Position numbers and translations under genes: made by a program | Shown here: one piece after another, positions 1 to 6,569 of the stretch | How positions within the stretch are numbered: position 1 is the first letter of the stretch | Layout: each line of letters starts with the position of its first letter | Origin: an uncultured Bacillota bacterium | GTDB taxonomy: Bacteria > Bacillota > Clostridia > Christensenellales > QAND01 | NCBI GenBank assembly: GCA_905208455.1 | Contig: CAJLPK010000075.1 | Coordinates: 1-8,336, forward strand | Direction of reading: 5' to 3' | DNA: 8,336 nucleotides | Notes under the pieces: model-generated | Told to the model about the DNA's origin: nothing | The model's database searches: none | The model's input: only the letters and a program-made list of their open reading frames with translations

Positions 1-1613
1 CCCATATCAGCACCCGGCGCCGGCGCCGCTTCCTTAACAGGAATATCGCAAACCAGGCTTTCGGTCGTCAGCAGCATCGAAGCCACAGAGGCCGCATTCT
101 GTACGGCAGAACGGGATACCTTTGTCGGGTTGACAATACCGCGGTCCATAACATCACAATATTCATCGTGCAGGGCGTCATAGCCATAGCCTACTGTCCC
201 TTCGCGCTGGATATTTTCAATGACGACAGATCCCTCTACCCCAGCATTCTTTGCAATCTGGCGAATTGGCTCTTCCAGAGCACGCGCCACCAGCATCATA
301 CCGGTTTTCATATCGCCTTCTTCTTTCTCCGCCGCAGAGCGAATCGCTTTTACCGAAGCCAACAATTCTGTGCCGCCGCCAGGTACCATGCCTTCTTCAA
401 CGGCCGCTCTCGTTGCTGCCAACGCGTCTTCAATGCGCATCTTGCTTTCTTTCATTTCCACTTCAGTGGCAGCGCCAACCTGAATGACCGCAACGCCACC
501 GGCCAGCTTTGCCAGACGCTCCTGCAGCTTTTCGCGGTCATAATCCGAGGTCGTTTCTTCGATCTGCGCTTTGATTGCGTTGATTCGGCTCTTGATCTCT
601 TCCGTGCTGCCAGCACCCTCTACAATCGTGGTACTGTCCTTATCCACAATGACCTGGCGTGCAGTGCCCAGCATATCCATTGTGGTCTCCTTGAGATCCA
701 TGCCAAGCTCTTCGGAAATCACTGTTGCACCAGTCAAAATCGCAATATCCTGCAACATGGCCTTCCGGCGATCGCCAAAGCCCGGCGCTTTTACCGCAAC
801 AGCGTTCAGTGTGCCGCGCATTTTGTTTACAATTAGAGTCGCCAGCGCTTCGCCTTCAATATCATCCGAAATGATGACCAGCTTGCGGCCTGCCTGCACA
901 ACCTTCTCCAAAATCGGCAGAAGATCCTGGATCATGGTAATTTTCTTGTCTGTAATCAGCAGAAGCGCATTATCCACCACTGCTTCCATTTTATCCGTAT
1001 CCGTTACCATGTAAGCGGAAGCATAGCCGCGGTCAAACTGCATGCCCTCTACCACATTCAGTTCGGTTTTCATCGTCTTGCTTTCTTCTACGGTAATGAC
1101 GCCGTCATTGCCCACTTTTTCCATCGCTTCGCTGATCAGCTCGCCGATTTTATCATCGGCCGCAGAGATAGAAGCAACCTGTGCAATGCTCTGCTTGCCT
1201 TGGATGGGCTTGCTGATGGCTTTCAACTCATCCACACAAATATCCACAGCCTTTTCAATGCCGTATTTCACCATCATCGGATTCGCGCCGGCCGCTACGT
1301 TCTTCAGGCCTTCGCGAACCATGGCCTGGGCCAAAATCGTAGCCGTCGTGGTCCCGTCGCCCGCCACATCGTTGGTCTTGGTCGCCACTTCGCGCACAAG
1401 CTGCGCGCCCATATTTTCAAACGGGTCTTCTACTTCGATCTCTTTGGCAATCGTTACACCGTCATTGGTAATCAGCGGCGCGCCGTATTTGCGTTCCAAT
1501 ACCACATTGCGTCCCTTGGGGCCTACCGTAATCTTTACGGTATCTGCCAGCGTATTGACGCCGCGCTCCAGAGCTCTTCTCGCTTCTTCTCCATATTTGA
1601 ATTGCTTTGCCAT
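1..1613 (-). CDS. groEL: Chaperonin GroEL (60 kDa), C-terminus cut by window edge
   Basis: Large subunit of the cytosolic ATP-dependent chaperonin, which folds proteins inside a double heptameric ring capped by GroES. The translation starts MAKQFKYGEEARRALERGVN and carries GPKGRNVVLE (residues 31-40), NDGVTIAKEIEVEDPFENMG (50-69) and AGDGTTTA with the catalytic-type Asp86 (E. coli Asp87). It also has the apical-domain run GYASAYMVTD, the AATEVEMKES stretch with the later catalytic Asp in IEDAL, and the nucleotide-binding VPGGGTE. About 537 codons are visible, ending APAPGADMG at the left edge, so only roughly 5-10 residues of the usual Gly/Met-rich tail are missing. The ATG at 1611-1613 is set by an AAGGAGG that overlaps the groES stop codon. 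It lies 14 bases downstream of groES in one operon under CIRCE control. No frame disruption was seen. Confidence 0.98.
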   Translation of the reverse strand, partial: MAKQFKYGEEARRALERGVNTLADTVKITVGPKGRNVVLERKYGAPLITNDGVTIAKEIEVEDPFENMGAQLVREVATKTNDVAGDGTTTATILAQAMVREGLKNVAAGANPMMVKYGIEKAVDICVDELKAISKPIQGKQSIAQVASISAADDKIGELISEAMEKVGNDGVITVEESKTMKTELNVVEGMQFDRGYASAYMVTDTDKMEAVVDNALLLITDKKITMIQDLLPILEKVVQAGRKLVIISDDIEGEALATLIVNKMRGTLNAVAVKAPGFGDRRKAMLQDIAILTGATVISEELGMDLKETTMDMLGTARQVIVDKDSTTIVEGAGSTEEIKSRINAIKAQIEETTSDYDREKLQERLAKLAGGVAVIQVGAATEVEMKESKMRIEDALAATRAAVEEGMVPGGGTELLASVKAIRSAAEKEEGDMKTGMMLVARALEEPIRQIAKNAGVEGSVVIENIQREGTVGYGYDALHDEYCDVMDRGIVNPTKVSRSAVQNAASVASMLLTTESLVCDIPVKEAAPAPGADM

Positions 1614-1627
1614 TGTTGTTTACCTCC

Positions 1628-1915
1628 TTAGTCTTCCACAACAGCGATGATATCGCTTTGACGAGTCAATACGAAATCTCCGCCATCCAATTTCAAATCG
1701 GTACCGGCATAGCGGCGATAAATGACCTTCTGGCCAGCTGTCAGGCACATTACGATTTCTTTGCCGTCTACCATGCCGCCAGGACCTACGGAAACAACCT
1801 CCGCCATCATGGGTTTTTCTTTGGCCGTGTCAGGAATGATGATTCCGCCCGTGGAAACCTTCTCCTGCTCAATGGGCTTCAACAATACCATGTCTGCCAA
1901 CGGTGTTACTTTCAT
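1628..1915 (-). CDS. groES: Co-chaperonin GroES (10 kDa)
   Basis: Heptameric lid of the GroEL chamber. The 95-residue product has the usual family length. It begins MKVTPLADMVLLKPIEQEKV, followed by the GroEL-binding mobile loop (about residues 17-32, STGGIIIPDTAKEK), the VVSVGPGG motif, and the C-terminal pattern YAGTDLKLDGGDFVLTRQSD, which is typical of GroES. The start is the ATG at 1913-1915, preceded by AGGAGG (complement of 1925-1930) with normal spacing. It is the first gene of the groES-groEL operon, with a leader of about 75 bases containing the CIRCE operator. Nothing in the sequence is unusual for the family. Confidence 0.98.
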   Translation of the reverse strand: MKVTPLADMVLLKPIEQEKVSTGGIIIPDTAKEKPMMAEVVSVGPGGMVDGKEIVMCLTAGQKVIYRRYAGTDLKLDGGDFVLTRQSDIIAVVED

Positions 1916-1960
1916 TTTGGTCTGCCTCCTATAAAAATTATTGATTCACATGTTTTTTCT

Positions 1961-1989
1961 GTTAGCACTCATTTATTACGAGTGCTAAC
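1961..1989. promoter_or_regulatory. CIRCE operator (HrcA binding site)
   Basis: TTAGCACTC (1962-1970), a nine-base spacer, then GAGTGCTAA (1980-1988): an exact match to the CIRCE consensus TTAGCACTC-N9-GAGTGCTAA. The arms extend to 11 pairs over 1960-1990. CIRCE is the site of the HrcA repressor, which is itself stabilised by GroEL, so groESL would be induced by heat or misfolded protein. The element begins about 3 bases past the predicted transcription start. A bound repressor would therefore block RNA polymerase and the element would also lie in the 5' end of the mRNA. hrcA itself is not in the window. Confidence 0.97.
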
Positions 1990-1997
1990 ACATTTAT

Positions 1998-2026
1998 AAT
2001 ATAGTCAACTCCAAGCAAAATATCAA
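1998..2026 (-). promoter_or_regulatory. Sigma-A-like promoter of groESL
   Basis: On the minus strand, TTGATA (2021-2026) is the -35 element and TATATT (1998-2003) the -10, separated by exactly 17 bases. The transcript would start near 1991, just before CIRCE, which is the classic arrangement. An overlapping TTGACT (2005-2010) lies too close to any -10-like hexamer to serve as the -35. The prediction is by pattern only. Confidence 0.75.
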
Positions 2027-2029
2027 GTC

Positions 2030-2046
2030 TTTTTTTACTTTTTTTT
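2030..2046 (-). promoter_or_regulatory. A-tract (UP-element-like) upstream of the groESL -35
   Basis: Read on the minus strand, this is a run of eight A, the bases GT, then a run of seven A, ending four bases before the -35 hexamer. The tract centres are about 9.5 bases apart, near one helical turn. A-tracts in this position are known to act as UP elements contacted by the RNA polymerase alpha subunit and to bend DNA. The role here is inferred. Confidence 0.45.
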
Positions 2047-2201
2047 CATCGAAATATCTGTTTTTATCTGCCCTATATACAATAACCAGATTTTTCCTGC
2101 TTCATACGCTGGTTTTCTTCGGTTTTCATCCGTTTGCAAATTTCTCTTGCCAGAATGCCAAAAATCAGTCAATATAGAAAGAAACAAAGGAGATGAAAAC
2201 C

Positions 2202-2672
2202 ATGGCTAAGTTTGATAAATGGGATCATCGGTTTATCGAGATGGTAAATTTGGTAGCCCAATGGTCCAGCTGTTTCCAAGAAAATCGCAAAATTGGAGCA
2301 GTCATCGTAAAAAATAAGCGTGTGTTGACCACTGGATACAATGGCGCGCCCGCCAACACGCTTAGCTGTGTGGAAAAAGGCGAATGTTTGCGCAGAAAGC
2401 TAAACATTCCCTCTGGTACACGGCATGAGCTATGCTATGCTATCCACGCAGAGCAAAACGCCATCATTCAGGCAGCCAAAATGGGGATAGCCATAGAGGG
2501 AGCTACTTTATATTGTACCCATCAGCCTTGCGTCATCTGCTCCAAAATGATTGTCAATGCCGGCATTGTCCGGGTGGTTTACCAGCATCCTTATCCGGAT
2601 GATTTCGCCCGTGAAATCTTATCCACCGGCGGTGTGGTAACAGAGCATTATCAGCTTGAAAGCGGCGAGTAA
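2202..2672 (+). CDS. comEB: Deoxycytidylate (dCMP) deaminase, ComEB type
   Basis: Zinc enzyme converting dCMP to dUMP, the precursor of dTMP; cytosolic. The 156-residue product has the deaminase signature IHAEQNAIIQAA (His82 zinc ligand, Glu84 proton shuttle) and QPCVICSKMI (Cys110 and Cys113 zinc ligands). It also has the dCMP-deaminase N-terminal pattern IGAVIVKNKRVLTTGYNGAP (31-50) and the CVEKGECLRR segment (56-65), which separate it from tRNA-adenosine and cytidine deaminases. An ATG at 2193 directly abuts the AAAGGAG (2186-2192), so the ATG at 2202, nine bases from it, is the better start. No convincing promoter was seen in the divergent gap to groES. The gene appears monocistronic because a strong terminator follows 18 bases after the stop. 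The name comEB follows the Bacillus homologue and does not imply competence here. Confidence 0.93.
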   Translation: MAKFDKWDHRFIEMVNLVAQWSSCFQENRKIGAVIVKNKRVLTTGYNGAPANTLSCVEKGECLRRKLNIPSGTRHELCYAIHAEQNAIIQAAKMGIAIEGATLYCTHQPCVICSKMIVNAGIVRVVYQHPYPDDFAREILSTGGVVTEHYQLESGE

Positions 2673-2690
2673 ACGTCAAGTCGGCTTATC

Positions 2691-2719
2691 GGCAGCGGGG
2701 CATTTCTCTGCTGCCTTTT
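2691..2719 (+). terminator. Rho-independent terminator after the dCMP deaminase gene
   Basis: GGCAGCGGGG (2691-2700) pairs with CTCTGCTGCC (2706-2715) as a ten-pair stem with two G-U pairs and a five-base loop, followed by TTTT. It begins 18 bases after the deaminase stop codon and separates that gene from ogt. Confidence 0.85.
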
Positions 2720-2816
2720 CATAATTTCTTTTGACCGCAAAGCCTTTTAATGTGTTTTTATATCAAAAAAACTATTGTGATATTAAACAGCAGTTCAAAG
2801 ATTTGGAGGTGTTCCT

Positions 2817-3347
2817 GTGGTCTATATTTATCATTATCATGCTCCGTTGGGCCATATTACGATGGCTAGCAATGGGACAGAGATTACAGGGCTATGGTTC
2901 GACGGGCAAAAATATTTTGCCGCTACCCTTCCGGCGCAGCCTACGGAAAAGGATCTGCCCATTTTTCAACAAACCAGACATTGGCTCGATATCTATTTTA
3001 GTAGAAAAATCCCTCATTTTACGCCTCCGCTGTCTATGGATGGAACGCCGTTTCGCAAAGCAGTCTGGAAGATACTTCTTACCATTCCCTACGGGCATAC
3101 GATGACCTATGGTGAAATCGCCGCTCAAATCGCAGCCCAAAAAGGAAGCAATATGTCTGCGCAGGCTGTAGGCGGCGCAGTAGGCCATAACCCGATTTCA
3201 TTGATTGTTCCTTGCCATAGGGTTGTGGGCAGCAATGGCAGTTTAACGGGGTATGCAGGGGGGATCGATAAAAAGATCCAGTTACTGACTTTAGAGAAGA
3301 TAGATATATCTGCCTTTTTTGTGCCTAGGACGGGCACTGCGCTTTAA
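2817..3347 (+). CDS. ogt: Methylated-DNA--protein-cysteine methyltransferase (O6-alkylguanine repair)
   Basis: Suicide repair protein that moves the alkyl group from O6-alkylguanine (and O4-alkylthymine) onto its own cysteine. The 176-residue product has an N-terminal ribonuclease-like domain (about 1-75) and the C-terminal DNA-binding and active-site domain (about 76-165). Key segments are FRKAVWKILLTIPYGHTMTY (79-98, with YGEIA following), the IVPCHRVVG motif with acceptor Cys133, and GSLTGYAGGI (141-150). The start is a GTG at 2817, six bases after a strong GGAGGT (2805-2810); no better ATG exists nearby. The usual arginine of the recognition helix is Gln116 here (SAQAVGG). About 15 extra residues follow the family core at the C-terminus. 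It is transcribed separately from the upstream deaminase gene and converges on the DivIVA-like gene. Confidence 0.95.
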   Translation: MVYIYHYHAPLGHITMASNGTEITGLWFDGQKYFAATLPAQPTEKDLPIFQQTRHWLDIYFSRKIPHFTPPLSMDGTPFRKAVWKILLTIPYGHTMTYGEIAAQIAAQKGSNMSAQAVGGAVGHNPISLIVPCHRVVGSNGSLTGYAGGIDKKIQLLTLEKIDISAFFVPRTGTAL

Positions 3348-3375
3348 CGGTAAACCGTAAATCAGCGTTTAGATG

Positions 3376-3415
3376 AATAGAAACAGCATAGCAAAGGCTA
3401 TGCTGTTTCTATTTT
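3376..3415 (+). terminator. Long hairpin terminator between convergent ogt and the divIVA-like gene
   Basis: A perfect 17-pair stem is formed by 3376-3392 and 3397-3413 with a four-base AAAG loop, and ends in TTTT (3412-3415). Flanking GATGA (3372-3376) and TCATC (3415-3419) could extend the stem past a small bulge. The T-run is on the plus strand, so it best serves ogt. The same hairpin lies downstream of the convergent minus-strand operon but has only a weak U-tract in that direction. Confidence 0.85.
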
Positions 3416-3458
3416 CATCCTTTTCGATTTTCCCTGCTGGACAGGAGAATGCGCCCTC

Positions 3459-4052
3459 TTATTCTTCCGGCTTTTTTTCCTCCGGTGGATTCTCTTGGCT
3501 CTCCGCCGCTTTTTTTCGGATCTGATAGATGCGCTGCATCAATCCCCTGGCAGAATCCTCATCCAGTGCCTTGGCCTCAATTCCTTCCGGCGGCTCAAAG
3601 CCAGCATCCTCAAAGCAAGTGCCATCTTCATAATAAGTAGTTACGCGTCCCATGTCGCCCAGCACCTGATTCATCGTTCCGGTAGCCTGTGACAAAGAGG
3701 ACAAGCGATCCTTCATTTCCTCCAGCGCCTTTTCCATCTCTAGCTGCGATTTCTCATTTTTTTCCGCCAGAGTCTCTTCCAATTTCCCTACTCGTTCCCG
3801 TTCCTCATACAACAACTTCTCTAAATCACGGATCCGGCTCTGGGCCGAATACATCATCTCTGCCGCATCCTGGTATCCGGCGCGTGCGACTTTTAACTCT
3901 ACCGAGGTACGCACATTTTCCTCTACGATCTCTGCAATCCTTTGTTCGTATTGATCCCCAACCTCGTCCAGCTTTTTTTCCAGAGACACAATGTATTCGT
4001 CAACCTGGCTCTTTTTATATCCAAATAGCTGCTTTCTAAAGCAATGGTGCAT
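3459..4052 (-). CDS. DivIVA-domain coiled-coil protein
   Basis: The N-terminus FRKQLFGYKKSQVDEYIVSL (5-24) matches the membrane-binding DivIVA domain (phenylalanine, then GY followed by VDEYI). A long charged heptad-like coiled coil follows over about residues 20-125. After that come an uncharged Ser/Gly/Met stretch (118-135), a linker, and a Pro/Glu/Lys-rich C-terminus. Length is 197 residues, in the range of DivIVA/GpsB relatives, but it does not look like canonical DivIVA throughout. Family members bind negatively curved membrane at division sites and poles and recruit partners; the role here is inferred. The ATG at 4050-4052 has AGGAG eight bases upstream. It is the last gene of the lgt-pncB operon, 19 bases after the pncB stop. 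Which cellular process it serves cannot be told from sequence. Confidence 0.85.
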   Translation of the reverse strand: MHHCFRKQLFGYKKSQVDEYIVSLEKKLDEVGDQYEQRIAEIVEENVRTSVELKVARAGYQDAAEMMYSAQSRIRDLEKLLYEERERVGKLEETLAEKNEKSQLEMEKALEEMKDRLSSLSQATGTMNQVLGDMGRVTTYYEDGTCFEDAGFEPPEGIEAKALDEDSARGLMQRIYQIRKKAAESQENPPEEKKPEE

Positions 4053-4071
4053 CTTATGATCTCCTACTTTC

Positions 4072-5520
4072 TCATGACTGCTGAGATAAGGTGTGCGCCT
4101 CGATTAGGGTCTGTTTCAATGCATAGAGCTGCTCGGACAAGTCCACCTTGTATAAATGCGGCTTTGTCAAGCGCTTATACTCTTCCCAAAGCGTATCCAT
4201 TTCTTGCTTCGCATAGGCACAAATATCCTGCAGGCAAGGGGAATGATATACCTGTTTGCCCCGCACAAAAACAGGCACCAGCAATTCTCTCAGCGTGTAG
4301 TTCGTTAAACGCAGCTTTTTCCAGGTATCCACAGGATCAAAAATAGTAAGCGGTTTTGTCTCATCATATTGTTCCGAATCTAGGCAGATTAAATCCGCCA
4401 AGGCTTTATGCTTTGCTTTATCATAAATTCGGAGAACCTTTTTATAGCCGGGGTTTGTAATCTTCCCCTTGTTTTCCGAAAGTTTGATTTTGGGGATCAT
4501 TTCCCCGTCTTTTTCCAGCGCAGATAATTTATACACGCCACCCAGAGACGGCGCATTTTGGCTTGTAATCAATCGTGTGCCTACGCCCCAGGTATCAATT
4601 TTTGCTCCTTGCGCCCGCAAATCAAAAATAACTTCCTCGTCCAAATCAGAGGACGCTGTAATCGTTGTGTCTGGAAATCCTGCCTCATCCAGCATAGCCC
4701 TAGCTTTTTTGGACAAATAGGCCAGGTCGCCGGAATCAATGCGAATGCCCAGCGGTTTGTGTCCCTTGGCCCTCAATTCTTTGAAAACCGTGATAGCATT
4801 CGGAATTCCTTGGCGAATGGTATCGTATGTATCCACCAGCAATAAACAAGCATCCGGATACGTATCTGCATAGGCGCGGAATGCCTCCAGCTCTGAATCG
4901 AAGCTCATGACCCAGCTATGGCCGTGTGTACCCAAAACAGGAATATCAAACATTTTGCCAGTCAGGACGTTAGAGGTTCCTACGCAGCCGCCGATCATCG
5001 CCGCTCTGGCTCCATAAATGCCGGCATCCGGCCCTTGTGCCCTCCGCAAGCCAAACTCCATGACCGTACCCTTTTCCCCGGCTGCATAGCAGACGCGATT
5101 GGCTTTGGTGGCAATCAGGGTTTGGTGGTTTACGATTGTCAGCAGCGCCGTTTCCACCAGCTGTGCTTGGATAATGGGCGCTTTAACACGGATCAAAGGC
5201 TCTCCGGGGAATACCGGCGTTCCCTCTGGAATCGCATACAGATCCCCTGTAAAAGAAAAGTTCCTTAGATATGCTAAAAATTCCTGTGAAAAAAGGTGCA
5301 GGCTATCCAGATATGCAATATCCTCTTCTGTAAACCTCAACCCCCTGATATATTCAATCGCCTGTTCAAGTCCTGCTACAATTGCATAGCTGCTGTTTCC
5401 CGTAGGTTCCCGGAAAAACAAATCGAATACCGCTTCCTCCTCTGCATGCCTCATAAAATGCCCATGCATCATCGTAAGCTGATAAAGATCTGTCATCATA
5501 GTAAGATTGCGTTCTGACAT
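4072..5520 (-). CDS. pncB: Nicotinate phosphoribosyltransferase (NAD salvage)
   Basis: Joins nicotinate to PRPP, with ATP hydrolysis, to make nicotinate mononucleotide, the first step of the Preiss-Handler NAD salvage route; cytosolic. The 482-residue product has the family N-terminus (NLTMMTDLYQLTMMHGHF, 5-22), EFGLRRAQGPDA (155-166), GTHGHSWVMSF with the probable phosphorylated His201, and the phosphate-binding segment LGIRIDSGDLAYLSKKARAM (257-276). The length and a C-terminal domain with Cys residues fit the Gram-positive NAPRTase class and exclude quinolinate phosphoribosyltransferase, which is much shorter. The ATG at 5518-5520 is served by AGGAGG (complement of 5531-5536), which lies inside the last codons of lgt. 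The gene starts 5 bases after the lgt stop, pointing to co-transcription. Confidence 0.96.
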   Translation of the reverse strand: MSERNLTMMTDLYQLTMMHGHFMRHAEEEAVFDLFFREPTGNSSYAIVAGLEQAIEYIRGLRFTEEDIAYLDSLHLFSQEFLAYLRNFSFTGDLYAIPEGTPVFPGEPLIRVKAPIIQAQLVETALLTIVNHQTLIATKANRVCYAAGEKGTVMEFGLRRAQGPDAGIYGARAAMIGGCVGTSNVLTGKMFDIPVLGTHGHSWVMSFDSELEAFRAYADTYPDACLLLVDTYDTIRQGIPNAITVFKELRAKGHKPLGIRIDSGDLAYLSKKARAMLDEAGFPDTTITASSDLDEEVIFDLRAQGAKIDTWGVGTRLITSQNAPSLGGVYKLSALEKDGEMIPKIKLSENKGKITNPGYKKVLRIYDKAKHKALADLICLDSEQYDETKPLTIFDPVDTWKKLRLTNYTLRELLVPVFVRGKQVYHSPCLQDICAYAKQEMDTLWEEYKRLTKPHLYKVDLSEQLYALKQTLIEAHTLSQQS

Positions 5521-5525
5521 ATTGA

Positions 5526-6377
5526 TTAGGCCTCCTGTGCAGGTTCTTTCTCTTGTGGCTTTAATTGATAACGCTCCGGTACGCCCGGTCCTCCGTATCC
5601 TTTTTTCTTACGCACACGATAAAACATGATCCAGGCAAAAATAGCAATGATTACACTAGCGACCTGAGAAACACGAATGGTACCAAAAATCATCAACGAG
5701 AATTCTGAAATACGCATCCCCTCCAAGATGGCGCGCGCCGATGCGTATAGGCCGCAATATAACCAAAAGACGGATCCACGCTCTAAGGGCCGCTTTTTCC
5801 AATACAGCAGCAAAATCCCAAATACGATTAAATTCCAAATAGATTCGATTAAAAACAGCGCCAAATGCCATTCTCCGTTGATATTGACAGCCGGCGGAAA
5901 TAAAGCCAGTTGACCGGAAACCTGGCCAGATACAGACGTTAGCACGCCGCCATAGAGTTCCTGATTAAAAAAGTTTCCCCATCTTCCCATCGCTTGTGCC
6001 AAAATTAAGGAAGGCGCTGCGCAATCCAAAAGATCCCAAAAAGACATCTTTCTCCATTTGGCCATAATCAAGGCAGCGATGATCCCCCCTATAACGGCAC
6101 CGTAAATCGCAAGACCCTGCATCTGCAGCGTAAAGATTCGATCCAAATGCCCTGCAAATTCATCCCAGGAAAACGCAACATAGTAAAGCCTTGCTCCAAT
6201 GACACCCAAAGGTACGGCCAGCAGAATAAAATCTAAAATCATGTCGCTGGAATAACCACGGATTTTGGATAGCTTGGTAGAAATGACAATGCCTACCAAT
6301 ATCCCCATCATAATAATCAGGCCATACCAATATACATCAAAGCCAAAAATAGAAAATGCTATGCCGTCCAATGCCAT
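5526..6377 (-). CDS. lgt: Prolipoprotein diacylglyceryl transferase
   Basis: Integral membrane enzyme that moves diacylglycerol from phosphatidylglycerol to the lipobox cysteine of prolipoproteins. The 283-residue product has about seven hydrophobic segments. It carries GARLYYVAF (61-69), the Lgt signature AMGRWGNFFNQELYGG (129-144) with Arg132 and Asn135 matching essential E. coli Arg143 and Asn146, and ILEGMR (217-222), whose Arg222 matches Arg239. At the place of E. coli His103 it has tyrosine (GLAIYGAVIGG, Tyr93). An in-frame TGA lies just upstream of the ATG at 6375-6377, but the only Shine-Dalgarno-like GAGG (6379-6382) is one base from that ATG and seven bases from a TTG at 6369-6371. 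The true start may therefore be the TTG, giving 281 residues. It is the first gene of the lgt-pncB-divIVA-like operon. Confidence 0.96.
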   Translation of the reverse strand: MALDGIAFSIFGFDVYWYGLIIMMGILVGIVISTKLSKIRGYSSDMILDFILLAVPLGVIGARLYYVAFSWDEFAGHLDRIFTLQMQGLAIYGAVIGGIIAALIMAKWRKMSFWDLLDCAAPSLILAQAMGRWGNFFNQELYGGVLTSVSGQVSGQLALFPPAVNINGEWHLALFLIESIWNLIVFGILLLYWKKRPLERGSVFWLYCGLYASARAILEGMRISEFSLMIFGTIRVSQVASVIIAIFAWIMFYRVRKKKGYGGPGVPERYQLKPQEKEPAQEA

Positions 6378-6455
6378 GCCTCATTTCATCGGAAACGCAT
6401 CCGTATAGGGCAATCCTGCTGCAGATGCTCCTTATTTTCCTAAAAAGTTCAGTCC

Positions 6456-6484
6456 ATTATCGCATTTTGGGCATGTGATGTCAA
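6456..6484 (-). promoter_or_regulatory. Sigma-A-like promoter of the lgt-pncB-divIVA-like operon
   Basis: On the minus strand, TTGACA (6479-6484, perfect -35) and GATAAT (6456-6461, five of six to the -10 consensus) are separated by exactly 17 bases. Transcription would begin near 6449, giving a leader of about 70 bases before lgt. This is the best promoter match in the window. Confidence 0.85.
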
Positions 6485-6502
6485 TTAAACGCCCGATTTT
6501 AA

Positions 6503-6522
6503 GCAATTTTTTGGAAAATTGC
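6503..6522. repeat. Inverted repeat between divergent lgt and lipoprotein promoters
   Basis: GCAATTTT (6503-6510) and AAAATTGC (6515-6522) are perfect 8-base arms around TTGG. It lies about 18 bases upstream of the lgt -35 and about 40 bases upstream of the lipoprotein -10, and has no T-run placing it as a terminator of any gene. An operator for a dimeric regulator is possible but not shown; AT-rich DNA can give such a repeat by chance. Confidence 0.45.
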
Positions 6523-6560
6523 GCCATTACAAGGAAATTCTTTTTTATGCATAAGAATAA

Positions 6561-6569
6561 TGATACAAT
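6561..6569 (+). promoter_or_regulatory. Extended -10 promoter of the lipoprotein gene
   Basis: TGATACAAT contains the TGn extension and a TACAAT -10 hexamer (6564-6569). No good -35 is present at 17 bases (only a T-run, 6541-6546), which is typical of extended -10 promoters. The transcript would start near 6576, some 28 bases before the start codon. Confidence 0.6.

Noticed and set aside
1042..1650. A 202-residue plus-strand open frame antisense to groEL, and similar long ones at 168-836 and 571-1014.
   Set aside because: They lie opposite a fully intact, highly conserved groEL, lack ribosome binding sites and show low-complexity composition typical of antisense frames.
2087..2117. AACCAG and CTGGTT arms separated by 19 bases in the groES/dCMP deaminase gap, considered as a riboswitch or terminator.
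   Set aside because: The stem is only six pairs with a long T/C-rich loop and no conserved riboswitch motif; it is likely chance.
2731..3105. A 124-residue plus-strand frame overlapping the start of ogt in another frame.
   Set aside because: It has no ribosome binding site of its own; the ogt frame carries the conserved PCHR active site and a well-placed GGAGGT.
4044..4346. Plus-strand open frames opposite pncB and the divIVA-like gene (for example 4044-4346 and 3689-4039).
   Set aside because: They are antisense to well-supported genes and show no recognisable motif or translation signal.
6432..6527. A 31-codon minus-strand frame upstream of lgt with a CPKC motif (ITCPKCDNGLNFLGK) that looked like a tiny zinc-binding protein ending just before an AAGGAG.
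   Set aside because: It has no ribosome binding site, and the near-perfect lgt promoter (6456-6484) lies inside it, which explains the sequence better.
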